From Candidatus Nomurabacteria bacterium (GTDB lineage: Bacteria; Patescibacteriota; Minisyncoccia; Phycocordibacterales; UBA9973), in NCBI GenBank assembly GCA_016186435.1, contig JACPLQ010000004.1, positions 1 to 48,086 on the forward strand: DNA of 48,086 nucleotides. Direction: 5' to 3'. The translations under genes and the position numbers were made by a program. Below are positions 15,117-22,942 of the stretch, piece after piece; positions within the stretch are counted from its first letter, which is position 1; the number at the start of each line of letters is the position of its first letter. The notes beneath the pieces were generated by a model that ran no database searches, was not told where the DNA came from, and worked only from the letters and a program-made list of their open reading frames with translations.

Positions 15117-15716
15117 ATGAGAAAAATCTTGCAAGCGAATCAAACACCTGCCCGCAATGCTTCGCAAAGCGACGCAGGCGGGGAAACAGTGCTGCGCAAG
15201 ATTGCAGAAGAAATACCCGTAGAAGATATAAAAACAAAAAAAATACAGAAAGTATTAAAAGAAATGTCTTCAGTTTTAAAAAGCCAGGATGACGGTGTAG
15301 CTATCGCCGCGCCTCAGATAGGCTACTCGCTTCGAATCTTTGTGGTGTCCGGAAAAATATTTCAGGCAGAATTTCTGAAAAACAGAAAAGAAAGATTTTC
15401 CGGCGAACGGCCGGTGAATGATGTTAAAGAAGGAAAAGAAAAGACTAAAGATTTAATTTTTATCAATCCCAAAATCTCAAGGCTTTCTAAAGACAAAGAA
15501 TGGCTGCCCGAGGGCTGTCTGTCTGTGAGATGGCTCTATGGGAAAACTTTCCGCTCTAAAAAAGCTATGATAACCGCTTACGACGAAAATGGAAAAAAAT
15601 TCACCAGAGGCGCATCGGGATTGCTTGCGCAAATTTTCCAGCACGAAACTGATCACCTAAACGGAGTGCTTTTCATAGACAACGCCAAGGACATAAAAGA
15701 AGAATTACCTAAATAG
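15117..15716 (+). CDS. def: Peptide deformylase
   Basis: 199 aa, longer than usual. It removes the formyl group from nascent proteins. Metal and active-site motifs are 'GVAIAAPQIG' (60-69), 'EGCLS' with metal ligand Cys134, and 'QHETDH' with His176, Glu177 and His180. Two insertions explain the length. Residues about 11-21 (PARNASQSDAG) are encoded by a palindromic repeat at 15147-15183 that interrupts the first strand, normally 'ILQxPDPVLRK'. A charged loop lies at about 82-112. Both keep the frame. The gene is coupled to fmt, which adds the formyl group this enzyme removes. Confidence 0.94.
   Translation: MRKILQANQTPARNASQSDAGGETVLRKIAEEIPVEDIKTKKIQKVLKEMSSVLKSQDDGVAIAAPQIGYSLRIFVVSGKIFQAEFLKNRKERFSGERPVNDVKEGKEKTKDLIFINPKISRLSKDKEWLPEGCLSVRWLYGKTFRSKKAMITAYDENGKKFTRGASGLLAQIFQHETDHLNGVLFIDNAKDIKEELPK
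15147..15183. repeat. Palindromic repeat inside def
   Basis: Outer arms CCCGC / GCGGG and inner GCTT-CGCA-AAGC form an imperfect palindrome of about 37 nt. It is read in frame as PARNASQSDAG near the N-terminus of peptide deformylase. Confidence 0.75.
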
Positions 15717-15717
15717 C

Positions 15718-16581
15718 ATGGAAGAAAATAAATCTAAAAAACTAAACTTTGCCTTTTTTGGCACACCAGATGTAGCTAGCGAGACTCTCGAGATTTTAAA
15801 ACAAGGAGGATATTTGCCGTCGTTGATTATTACCTCGCCTGATAAGCCTCAGGGACGCAAAATGATTGTAACTCCCCCGCCGGTAAAAGTATGGGCAAAA
15901 GAGAATAATATTCTATATATTCAACCGGAAAAATTGACTAAAGAAGAAATAAGAAAAGATTTTGATTTATTTATCGTGGTTGCTTATGGAAAAATAATTC
16001 CGGAAAATATTTTAAATATGCCCAAGTGGGGCTCAATAAATATCCACTACTCCCTGCTGCCAAAATATCGCGGCGCCTCGCCGGTAGAGTCCGCTATCTT
16101 AAACGGTGAAACGGAAACCGGGGTTACCATCCAGGAAATGGTGTATAAAATGGATGCCGGGCCCATTATCGCGCAAGAAAAAATAACGATTACACCCGAT
16201 GAAAAAGCGCCGGAGTTGCGGAAGCGGTTCATAAAAATCGGCGGGGGGCTTTTGGTAAAAACATTAGAGACCCCCTCGCTCCGACCCGGATCGGAGCACT
16301 CCCCCTTCGCAGGGGGAGAAAAACAGGATGAATCTCAAGCAACTTATTGCCAGAAAATCAAAAAAGAAGACGGGCTTCTCAACTTGGTGGCAGAGTCACC
16401 AAGTGCGTTATACAACAAATTCCGCGCCTACGCGCACTGGCCCCGAACTTTCTTTTTTAAAAATGGCAAGCGGATTATCGTCACCGACGCGGCATTGGAA
16501 AACGGGCGGTTTGTAATAAAAAAGGTTTTACCAGAAGGCAAAAAAGAAACCACTTGGGATAATTTTCAATCTACGCTATAG
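15718..16581 (+). CDS. fmt: Methionyl-tRNA formyltransferase
   Basis: 287 aa. It formylates initiator Met-tRNA with 10-formyl-tetrahydrofolate. Catalytic Asn108, His110 (in 'SINIHYSLLPKYRGASPVE') and Asp146 (in 'YKMDAGPI') all sit at the E. coli numbering positions. The C-terminal domain begins after 'ATYCQKIKKEDG'. The linker between domains contains a repeat-encoded insertion, roughly 'PSLRPGSEHSPFAGGE', from two adjacent hairpins at 16270-16318. The ATG lies 1 nt after the def stop, so the pair is coupled. The C-terminus ends within another palindrome (16571-16586). The whole is slightly shorter than typical Fmt. Confidence 0.94.
   Translation: MEENKSKKLNFAFFGTPDVASETLEILKQGGYLPSLIITSPDKPQGRKMIVTPPPVKVWAKENNILYIQPEKLTKEEIRKDFDLFIVVAYGKIIPENILNMPKWGSINIHYSLLPKYRGASPVESAILNGETETGVTIQEMVYKMDAGPIIAQEKITITPDEKAPELRKRFIKIGGGLLVKTLETPSLRPGSEHSPFAGGEKQDESQATYCQKIKKEDGLLNLVAESPSALYNKFRAYAHWPRTFFFKNGKRIIVTDAALENGRFVIKKVLPEGKKETTWDNFQSTL
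16270..16318. repeat. Two palindromes inside fmt
   Basis: GCTCCGA-CCCGGA-TCGGAGC (16278-16297) is followed by CTCCCCC-TTCGCA-GGGGGAG (16299-16318). The first is a relative of the palindrome at 5051-5070. Both are read in frame in the interdomain linker. Confidence 0.8.
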
Positions 16582-16629
16582 CGTAGATGCAGATTTAGCA
16601 ATAACGCGCGACCGTTTCTTATTGCTAAA
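16571..16629. terminator. Inverted repeats at the convergent fmt / NUDIX ends
   Basis: CTACGCTATAGCGTAG (16571-16586) is a perfect 16-bp palindrome covering the fmt stop. TTTAGCAATAA (16594-16604) pairs with TTATTGCTAAA (16619-16629). No strong T-tract is present, but the position suits a two-way transcription stop. Confidence 0.5.
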
Positions 16630-17196
16630 TTAACAAACTTCCTGCTGATAGCTTAATTTGTTTGCTAGAAAATCAGAGATTTGTTCAAAATTTTCTCTGC
16701 TTCCTGACCATTGTTTGGGATTTTGATTCATTGAATTTATTATTTCGCCCACGGAAAGCCACTTAACTTCCTGAACTTCCCCATCATTAAAAGTCAGGTC
16801 TTGCAAAGAACTGTTGTATTCCAAGTAATAAATTTTTGTAAATTCGCAGTTGGGATAATTATTTCTTTTTCGCCATTTTCCCCCTATTAATTTAGAAATG
16901 TCCAAAATTACTCCTAGCTCTTCTTTAACTTCATTAAAAATAGCTTCTTCCACACTTTCTCCTGACTTAATATGTCCACCAAATCTAGTATCCCAACAAT
17001 TTGGATGCAAGTCCTTGTTTCTGGAGCGTAAATGAACCAAAAAATCAATTTTATTACTTGTTTTTCTGAATAAATAAATATGAACAGTTCTATGCCAAAG
17101 ACCAGTTGAGTGAACTACCGATCGTAACTCAGTTTGGCCAGTCGGTCGGTTTTTGTCGTCCACTAAATCCAATTGTTCGCTGGGCATATTTTTCAT
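16630..17196 (-). CDS. NUDIX hydrolase, IPP-isomerase/YfcD-like subgroup
   Basis: 188 aa. NUDIX enzymes cleave nucleoside diphosphates linked to other groups. The Nudix box runs from Gly74 to Val96 ('GGHIKSGE..NEVKEELG'). The catalytic Glu residues 89, 92 and 93 are present, but the usual Arg of 'RExxEE' is Asn88. The N-terminal 'EQLDLVDDKNRPTGQ' and 'GLWHRTVHIYLF' (32-43) are typical of the YfcD/Idi-like group, whose substrates are mostly unknown. It lies 30 nt downstream of hpf and could be the last gene of the mannoside operon. A second start at 17187 is possible. Confidence 0.8.
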   Translation of the reverse strand: MKNMPSEQLDLVDDKNRPTGQTELRSVVHSTGLWHRTVHIYLFRKTSNKIDFLVHLRSRNKDLHPNCWDTRFGGHIKSGESVEEAIFNEVKEELGVILDISKLIGGKWRKRNNYPNCEFTKIYYLEYNSSLQDLTFNDGEVQEVKWLSVGEIINSMNQNPKQWSGSRENFEQISDFLANKLSYQQEVC

Positions 17197-17226
17197 TCTA
17201 ACATTCTATAGAACATTGGAATAACA

Positions 17227-17628
17227 TTAGTACTTGGAAGTGAAAGGATTCCTTTTAGAGAGGCCTTTGAGCATTTTTTTGACGCTAGATGCTCCCCGCC
17301 TGAATAATGTCTGCTTCTTATCTTTATCCTTGCTGATTTCGTTAAAAAGCTTTTCTTTTACTTCATCTATAGCGCTCATCAGATCTTCATTATCGCTTCC
17401 AGCATAGAAATTCTTGCCATCTATAATTATAGAACAGTCCGAATGAAATACTTCTCCCGCTTTATGATGATTTGTTGTTTTTGATATTTCAAAAGAGACT
17501 TTTACTTCTCCCCCTTTTTCTTCTTTAATATTAGAAAGCAACTTTTCAAGATTTGTAACTCTTTTTAGGGCATAGTCTCTGATCTCTTCTGTTAATTCTA
17601 TGTTTTTACTCTGTATATTTATTTGCAT
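17227..17628 (-). CDS. hpf: Ribosome hibernation promoting factor, short form (HPF/RaiA family)
   Basis: 133 aa. The family binds the 30S decoding region and silences ribosomes in stress or stationary phase. The beta-alpha fold begins 'MQINIQSKNIELTEEIRDYA' and includes 'FHSDCSIIIDGKNFYAG' and 'DLMSAIDEVKEKL', both typical. The C-terminal 30 residues are basic ('RRGASSVKKMLKGLSKRN') and replace the dimerising domain of long HPF. TACAAT (17637-17642) lies 8 nt before the ATG, so it has its own leaderless promoter in addition to possible read-through from the GH130 gene. Confidence 0.85.
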   Translation of the reverse strand: MQINIQSKNIELTEEIRDYALKRVTNLEKLLSNIKEEKGGEVKVSFEISKTTNHHKAGEVFHSDCSIIIDGKNFYAGSDNEDLMSAIDEVKEKLFNEISKDKDKKQTLFRRGASSVKKMLKGLSKRNPFTSKY

Positions 17629-17677
17629 ATAGTTCCATTGTAACAGTAGACGGTGATATAATCAAAACATGACAGAA

Positions 17678-19651
17678 CTACTTTTTGCTTTGCAAAAACT
17701 TTATATCTCGGGTGAGAGCTTTGAGTAAAATATTGAGTTCTATGGTAGCAACTCCGACAACGGTATCTGCTCCCCCATAGTATATATAAAGCAAACCGTC
17801 CTTGTCTGCCATTCCGCACGGAAAAACAACGTTATTGATAACTCCAACTTTTTCATACTGCTCTTCCGGCTCAAATATAGGGTCCTGTGTACGAGCTAAA
17901 ACAATAGCCGGATCTTTAGGGTCAAGAAGTACGGCGCCTATACGGTAAGTGTTATGGCTTTTGGAAATGCCGTGGTAAAGAAGAAGCCAGCCGTATTTTG
18001 TTTTAAGCGGCGGCGCAGAAATACCTACTTTTAAACTGTCCCAGGTATTTATCCTAGGTCCTATTATCCTGACGCATTTATTAACTGTTTCTTTTTTGAA
18101 ATTAAGCGTTTTTATATAATCTCCGCATATTTCATCTCCCACTCTGTGTAAAATAAAATACTTGCCATTTGTTTTTTCAGGAAAAATACAGGCATCTTTG
18201 TCATCTACTCCCGGAGGAGTAATTATTATGGGTTTCTCCCACTGCCAATTTTTATTCAAAAAATTTTTCTCCGTTATGGAAGTAATAGCCACGCGCGGAG
18301 GACCAATGCCGTCAAACGCCGTATAGCACATGTATATGTTTTTCCCTATCTTGGTAAGCCTTGGATCTTCGCATCCGGAATTTCCCCCTGCAATTTTCTT
18401 TAGCTCAAAATCCTCTTTTGGGATATATGCCGGCAGAGTTTCTCTTTCACTAATAGAAATACCGTCTTCAGAGGACGCGTAGCCGACAGAAGAAGTGTTG
18501 TCATTTGAAAGCGCCCGATATAATATGTGAGTTGTTTTTTTTATTCGCAAAGCGGCAGGATTGAAAGTCGCCTGCGCTTCCCATGGATTGTTTTTATTCG
18601 GGGTAATGATAGGATTTTTGAGATAACGCTTAAAATGCCACCGTGAACTGGTTTCCGGACGAATAGTTCCCAAGAGATCAGCCATATTTACACGAGCCAT
18701 ACAGCTTGTGGTATCTGCCGCTCCGTAGTATATAAAAAGCGTGTCCCCGCCCGAACGGCCATTTGGTCGGGCAGGTTTTTCTAGGACAGCGCCGGAAGGA
18801 AACACTATATCGGGAACATGACCCGATAATTCATATGATTCCTGCGGCGCCAGAATAGGCCCTTTGGTGCGGCCAGTAATTTTTAGAGGATTGTTTAAAT
18901 CAAGCAATACTGCTTCAATTCCAAACACGCGCGGACCATTCCCTCCGGAAAAATAATTTTGGATATGTGAGTACAAAAAAAGCCACCCATGGGAAGTTTT
19001 GACAGGAGTAGCGCCGACTTCTGTGTGGTCAGAAGGAGCTCTTTTTAAATCAATAGCATTTTTATCTATATCGGCGTACCATTTTCCCCAGAAATCTTGG
19101 TCCCATAATTCATCTATATCGTCTACTTGCGCTATCGCAATTTTTGACGGGGGCATGTCTGTATTTACGGTTAAAATTACGGTAATTTTTCCATTTATAC
19201 GCTCGGGAAAAAGAGTCATTGCTTTGGCATTGAAAGGAGTAACCAGATAGCGCGCATCTATTTTTTTTAAATCTTTTGAAATTGCTACGGCAACTTTTAT
19301 CCCGCTCGCCTCAAAAGGATACTTGGAAAGCGCGGTGTAAAAGGTGTAATATTTGCCTTCAAAATAAGTAATGCGCGGGTCTTCACATCCGTATTGTTCC
19401 CAATCTTCCTGGGGCATTATAAATGACGCCCGTTCCTCAAAATGCCTGCCGTCTTTTGACTTGCCTATGCCTATTATTGAAATTTGATGCGGTGTGCGTA
19501 GCTTGTCTTCTGATCCGATAGCGCGATATACGCCGTAAAAAGTTTTACCTTTCTTCAGGACGCTCAAATTAAACGTTGCGAAAGTTTCCCAATAATGATC
19601 TTTGTCTGGAACTAAAATCGGGTTATGATGGGATCTTTTGACTACGAACAT
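17678..19651 (-). CDS. Tandem GH130 protein (mannoside phosphorylase family, two domains)
   Basis: 657 aa with two complete five-bladed GH130 propellers, about 1-330 and 335-645. GH130 enzymes split beta-mannosides with phosphate to give mannose 1-phosphate, though some members hydrolyse. Each half has the signature 'GCEDPR' (88-93 and 426-431), whose Asp is the catalytic acid, plus a second 'FPE(R/K)xNGK' block. There is no signal peptide, so it acts in the cytoplasm. A palindrome-derived insertion (KPARPNGRSGGD, about 292-303) lies in the last blade of the first domain. It is the last sugar gene in the operon, 4 nt after the Bro-N gene. Whether both halves are active is unknown. Confidence 0.85.
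   Translation of the reverse strand: MFVVKRSHHNPILVPDKDHYWETFATFNLSVLKKGKTFYGVYRAIGSEDKLRTPHQISIIGIGKSKDGRHFEERASFIMPQEDWEQYGCEDPRITYFEGKYYTFYTALSKYPFEASGIKVAVAISKDLKKIDARYLVTPFNAKAMTLFPERINGKITVILTVNTDMPPSKIAIAQVDDIDELWDQDFWGKWYADIDKNAIDLKRAPSDHTEVGATPVKTSHGWLFLYSHIQNYFSGGNGPRVFGIEAVLLDLNNPLKITGRTKGPILAPQESYELSGHVPDIVFPSGAVLEKPARPNGRSGGDTLFIYYGAADTTSCMARVNMADLLGTIRPETSSRWHFKRYLKNPIITPNKNNPWEAQATFNPAALRIKKTTHILYRALSNDNTSSVGYASSEDGISISERETLPAYIPKEDFELKKIAGGNSGCEDPRLTKIGKNIYMCYTAFDGIGPPRVAITSITEKNFLNKNWQWEKPIIITPPGVDDKDACIFPEKTNGKYFILHRVGDEICGDYIKTLNFKKETVNKCVRIIGPRINTWDSLKVGISAPPLKTKYGWLLLYHGISKSHNTYRIGAVLLDPKDPAIVLARTQDPIFEPEEQYEKVGVINNVVFPCGMADKDGLLYIYYGGADTVVGVATIELNILLKALTRDIKFLQSKK
18746..18775. 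repeat. Palindromic repeat inside the tandem GH130 gene
   Basis: CCCGCCCGA-ACGGCCATTTGG-TCGGGCAGG has near-perfect 9-bp arms. It is read in frame within the first propeller and is absent from the matching position of the second. Confidence 0.75.
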
Positions 19652-19655
19652 AAAA

Positions 19656-20489
19656 TTATTTTAATTTTTTATTTTGAGTATTATCTAAATAATTTTCTTT
19701 TCTTAAAACTTTTTGTTTTGTCTTGTTTTCAATTTGTTTTCTGGTATTGCCCGCAATTTTACCACCCGCTTTTGCATCTTTTTTTAAAGATTGAAAATTG
19801 CTAGAATTTTTATTTTGAGAAATTCTAGTCGTCGTCGCCTCACCAAGCATTGTGAGTATTAATTCCATTTCATCCATATGATCACGCAAATTATCCGGAT
19901 TGTTTAAATTTTTGTAATTTTTAATCTGTTTTGCATTCAGCTCGAAAGTGCCTTTGTAAATTTCATTTGTTAAAATTGCGAAATCAATTCCCTCTCTAGC
20001 TCCTCGGTCTTTCCACTCATTCGTCAGCGTATTTCTAATATTTATTCCACGCATTCTCTTTGCTATCCACTCATCACCATAACCTTTTTGCTCATAAATA
20101 TTTTTTGCGCGGAAAATTGCCCGTTCCGGGTCTTGAATTTCTTCTATTCTATCTTGTCCAACTTTTGCCAGCCATTGTTTAAATGGTTCTGCTTTAGGAG
20201 ATGGAATTGATTGAATAATGCGGAAAATGCCTTCCAAATTAGCTACATCTGTAAGATAAAATTTTTCATCAGATGCTTGTAATTTCAGTTGTCCGATTTT
20301 TTCGGACAACTCACTTCCTTCTTCTTTTAATTTTCTTTTCAAGTCATCCCAATACTTTCTAGGTCTTTCGCTTTCCGACAATACTGCGATAATATCAATA
20401 ACAGAAAAATACCACTGGTCATTATACCAAGTCCTTCGAACTTCAGATTTTTCAAACAAAATAATATTTTTTAACGTCTTTTTTTTCAT
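19656..20489 (-). CDS. Bro-N domain protein (DinD/antirepressor-like)
   Basis: 277 aa. The N-terminal 120 residues match the BRO N-terminal domain seen in phage antirepressors and DinD-like proteins: 'EVRRTWYNDQWYFSVIDIIAVL' split as 'WYNDQWYFSVIDIIAVL' (21-37), 'RPRKYWDDLKRKLKEEG' and 'DVANLEGIFRIIQSIPSPKA'. The middle part ('AEPFKQWLAKVGQDRIEEIQ', 'GYGDEWIAKRMRGI') follows the DinD pattern. The C-terminus is Lys/Asn-rich. It sits in the mannoside operon with gaps of 6 and 4 nt. This is odd for a phage-type gene and may reflect insertion or recruitment as a regulator. DNA binding is inferred only from the family. Confidence 0.75.
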   Translation of the reverse strand: MKKKTLKNIILFEKSEVRRTWYNDQWYFSVIDIIAVLSESERPRKYWDDLKRKLKEEGSELSEKIGQLKLQASDEKFYLTDVANLEGIFRIIQSIPSPKAEPFKQWLAKVGQDRIEEIQDPERAIFRAKNIYEQKGYGDEWIAKRMRGINIRNTLTNEWKDRGAREGIDFAILTNEIYKGTFELNAKQIKNYKNLNNPDNLRDHMDEMELILTMLGEATTTRISQNKNSSNFQSLKKDAKAGGKIAGNTRKQIENKTKQKVLRKENYLDNTQNKKLK

Positions 20490-20495
20490 TAAACT

Positions 20496-21527
20496 TTACA
20501 AAACAAACTTAGCTGGCAATATTGATTTTAATGATTCAGCTTTAAGTGTATAAGCTCGGACAAAAGAATCATCAACGTGAGCATATAAAATCCCCTCACC
20601 TTCGCCTGTCTCCACAAACTGACTGGCAAAGGTAATAATTTTAGCTTCACTATCTCGTATTAAAGGTTCTGGCGAAACCCAATCTATTTTACCATTTTCA
20701 TAGTCATAAATAAAAAGTCCAATTGAAAATATTCCATATTTTATTTTATCGCCCATTTTTTGATTAGCTTCACGGCCATTTATAATACCTAATAATTTTC
20801 CTTCACCAACATCAATAAAACTTTTAGGTAATAAGGGTCCAGGTGAGGCATGCCCGCCAATCCAAGAAATATTATATTCCTTAGAATGAAATCTTATCTC
20901 ACCATATTTCCATGGTTTGCCCATATCTTCAGCAATAGCTACTTTAACAATTGAATAAGTTGTATCAGTTTGGCGATCTCGGGATTCAATAAGGTTATAT
21001 CTAAAACCTTTAGAATTAAGTGGAGCTATGGAAACTTCCTTTGCGCTTAATTGCACTGTGCCCATAAGTACAGGCATTGTCATTTCAAGAGAATCAAGAT
21101 CATGACCAACAGCATGCCCTAAATGTATTTTTATTCTTTCACCGTCGTCACGCATTTTTGCTGATGGTCTTACGGGAATTGTAAAATACAAATGCATTAA
21201 ATCAGTTACAGGGTCAATCCATATGTCCGGATCCTCAAACCCAATAAAATCCCAACCTTCTGGAATAAGGCGGTTTAAAATTTCTTTTTCATTCTTAAAT
21301 TTCAGGCCACCAACAATTTCAAAATGTTCTAGAGAAATTCCTTTTAATTTATACAGTTCACTTCTATCAACATAACCTTTTACAGTTACATCTCCCTCTC
21401 TATTTGTAATACATCTAATTACCCCTTCTTGATATTGAGTCCTTGGATCTAGGGAAATTGCCATAACATGTTCAAACTTATTGCCAGCTTCTACAACTTT
21501 TCCTGAGTGCTCAAAATATTTTTCCAT
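20496..21527 (-). CDS. Five-bladed beta-propeller glycosidase-like protein (GH43/GH130-related)
   Basis: 343 aa. The repeated pattern of short beta strands and 'GFEDPDIWIDPVTDLMHLYF' (near 95-115) resembles the GH130 'EDPR' blade, but with Asp after Pro instead of Arg. Other blade motifs are 'WIGGHASPGPLLP' and 'LYAHVDDSFVRAY'. It is probably a glycoside hydrolase or phosphorylase in the GH43/117/130 superfamily acting on the same mannosides as its neighbours. No signal peptide is present. It lies 15 nt downstream of the cupin-GH130 fusion and 6 nt upstream of Bro-N. The missing Arg means GH130 activity should not be assumed. Confidence 0.6.
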   Translation of the reverse strand: MEKYFEHSGKVVEAGNKFEHVMAISLDPRTQYQEGVIRCITNREGDVTVKGYVDRSELYKLKGISLEHFEIVGGLKFKNEKEILNRLIPEGWDFIGFEDPDIWIDPVTDLMHLYFTIPVRPSAKMRDDGERIKIHLGHAVGHDLDSLEMTMPVLMGTVQLSAKEVSIAPLNSKGFRYNLIESRDRQTDTTYSIVKVAIAEDMGKPWKYGEIRFHSKEYNISWIGGHASPGPLLPKSFIDVGEGKLLGIINGREANQKMGDKIKYGIFSIGLFIYDYENGKIDWVSPEPLIRDSEAKIITFASQFVETGEGEGILYAHVDDSFVRAYTLKAESLKSILPAKFVL

Positions 21528-21542
21528 TTTTTATTTACGCTT

Positions 21543-22913
21543 TTATTTTTTCTTATTAATTTTAGGTACTTTATTAGTTATTAATTCTTTTAGGAATTTA
21601 TCCAGATTGGCTGTGGCTACGCAAGAAACTTTGTCTGCTCCCCCGTAATACACGAACAATTCTCCTTTTTTATTAACAACCGCCCCGCAAGAATATATGA
21701 CCCCGCTTTTGTATCCCTCATTCTCGTACAATTTTTCCGGCTCAAGAATAGGCTCGTTTGAGCGATATAGAACTTTGGCGGGATCTTTTGTGTCTAAAAT
21801 CATTGCGCCTATTCTGTATCTGTCTGGATTTTTATGATCCATAGCATGGTAAATAATTAGCCAGCCGTACTTTGTTTTAATTGGAGAAGGCCCAACTCCG
21901 CGAAACCAGCTGTCCCATGTGCGGGTATTGTCAACCGGCCTGCTGTTGTTGCTCCTGATAAATTTTTTACCGTCAAGCTCGTCCAGACTATTAAAATAAT
22001 CTATTAAAATTTTCGGGGAAAAGCTATGCATAATGGCGTATTTCCCTTTTATTTTTTCCGGAAAAAGAACCCAGTTTTTATGTATTTCCCCCGGCGGAGA
22101 AATGAGCGCAGGCTCTTTCCAGTTGAACCGTTTGTTTATAAAATCATTTAAAGATATTGAAGTCAAAGCTATCCGCAAAGATCCCCAGCCGTCAAATAAA
22201 GTGTAAATCATGTAAACTTTATCTCCTAAAAGCGTAAGGCGCGGATCTTCGCATCCTCCGCCCCATCCTCCGCCGGAAGAATATAAAATTTTTGGATCTA
22301 TTTCTTTTTTTACAGCCTGTTTGCCCTTGCTGTAATAAGCTAATTTCTTTGAGCTTTTGTCAAAATTAAATCCGTCTCGGCTTTCTGTGTATCCAAAAAC
22401 TGAAATATCGCTATCGCCTATGGCCCTGTAAATCACATGCACTTTGCCATCATGATATATCGCGCTAGGATTGAAGACTGCTTTTGACTCCCAATACACA
22501 TTTGCTTCCGGTTTTATAATTGGATTCTTGTTTGATCTTTTGAGGTTTGACAGCGACTTACTTTTCTTAGTAACTTTCGCTTTGCTTTTTTTTATAATTT
22601 TTCCGCCTCTTCGGCGGATCGCTGTTGAGGCCAGAATCTCCGAGTCGGAATCTGTGGAGCTTATGCGGTGATTTATTTTAGGCAGGACTTCAAACTCATC
22701 TCCAGTTTTTGCTATAACTGTTTTTTCTCCTACGGTAACCTCGGGATTCCCCGAAAGTATCCTCCAGAATTCTCTACGATCGTTGTGGTATTGCAGGCTA
22801 AAAGCCTCTCCTTTTTTGACTAAAATAATTTTTACCGTAGAAAGGCTGTTGTACGTAAATTGCCTAAAATTCCCCCAGGGGCGTTCTTCCTGAAAAATTT
22901 TAAATTCTGCCAT
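21543..22913 (-). CDS. Phosphomannose isomerase cupin fused to a GH130 domain
   Basis: 456 aa. Residues 1-95 are a cupin like the isomerase part of type II phosphomannose isomerases: 'RPWGNFRQF' (11-19), 'SLQYHNDRREFWRILSG' (39-55) with His43 and Glu48, and 'LPKINHRI' with His82. The His that usually follows Glu48 is Phe49. A basic linker (99-125) joins it to a GH130 propeller (about 126-445) with 'CEDPR' (221-225). If both parts work, one protein would release Man-1-P and interconvert Man-6-P and Fru-6-P. The missing step is supplied by the phosphomannomutase gene immediately upstream. The cupin could instead only bind sugar phosphates. Confidence 0.8.
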   Translation of the reverse strand: MAEFKIFQEERPWGNFRQFTYNSLSTVKIILVKKGEAFSLQYHNDRREFWRILSGNPEVTVGEKTVIAKTGDEFEVLPKINHRISSTDSDSEILASTAIRRRGGKIIKKSKAKVTKKSKSLSNLKRSNKNPIIKPEANVYWESKAVFNPSAIYHDGKVHVIYRAIGDSDISVFGYTESRDGFNFDKSSKKLAYYSKGKQAVKKEIDPKILYSSGGGWGGGCEDPRLTLLGDKVYMIYTLFDGWGSLRIALTSISLNDFINKRFNWKEPALISPPGEIHKNWVLFPEKIKGKYAIMHSFSPKILIDYFNSLDELDGKKFIRSNNSRPVDNTRTWDSWFRGVGPSPIKTKYGWLIIYHAMDHKNPDRYRIGAMILDTKDPAKVLYRSNEPILEPEKLYENEGYKSGVIYSCGAVVNKKGELFVYYGGADKVSCVATANLDKFLKELITNKVPKINKKK

Positions 22914-22942
22914 ATTCTTCTATTATATAACTAAATGATTTT

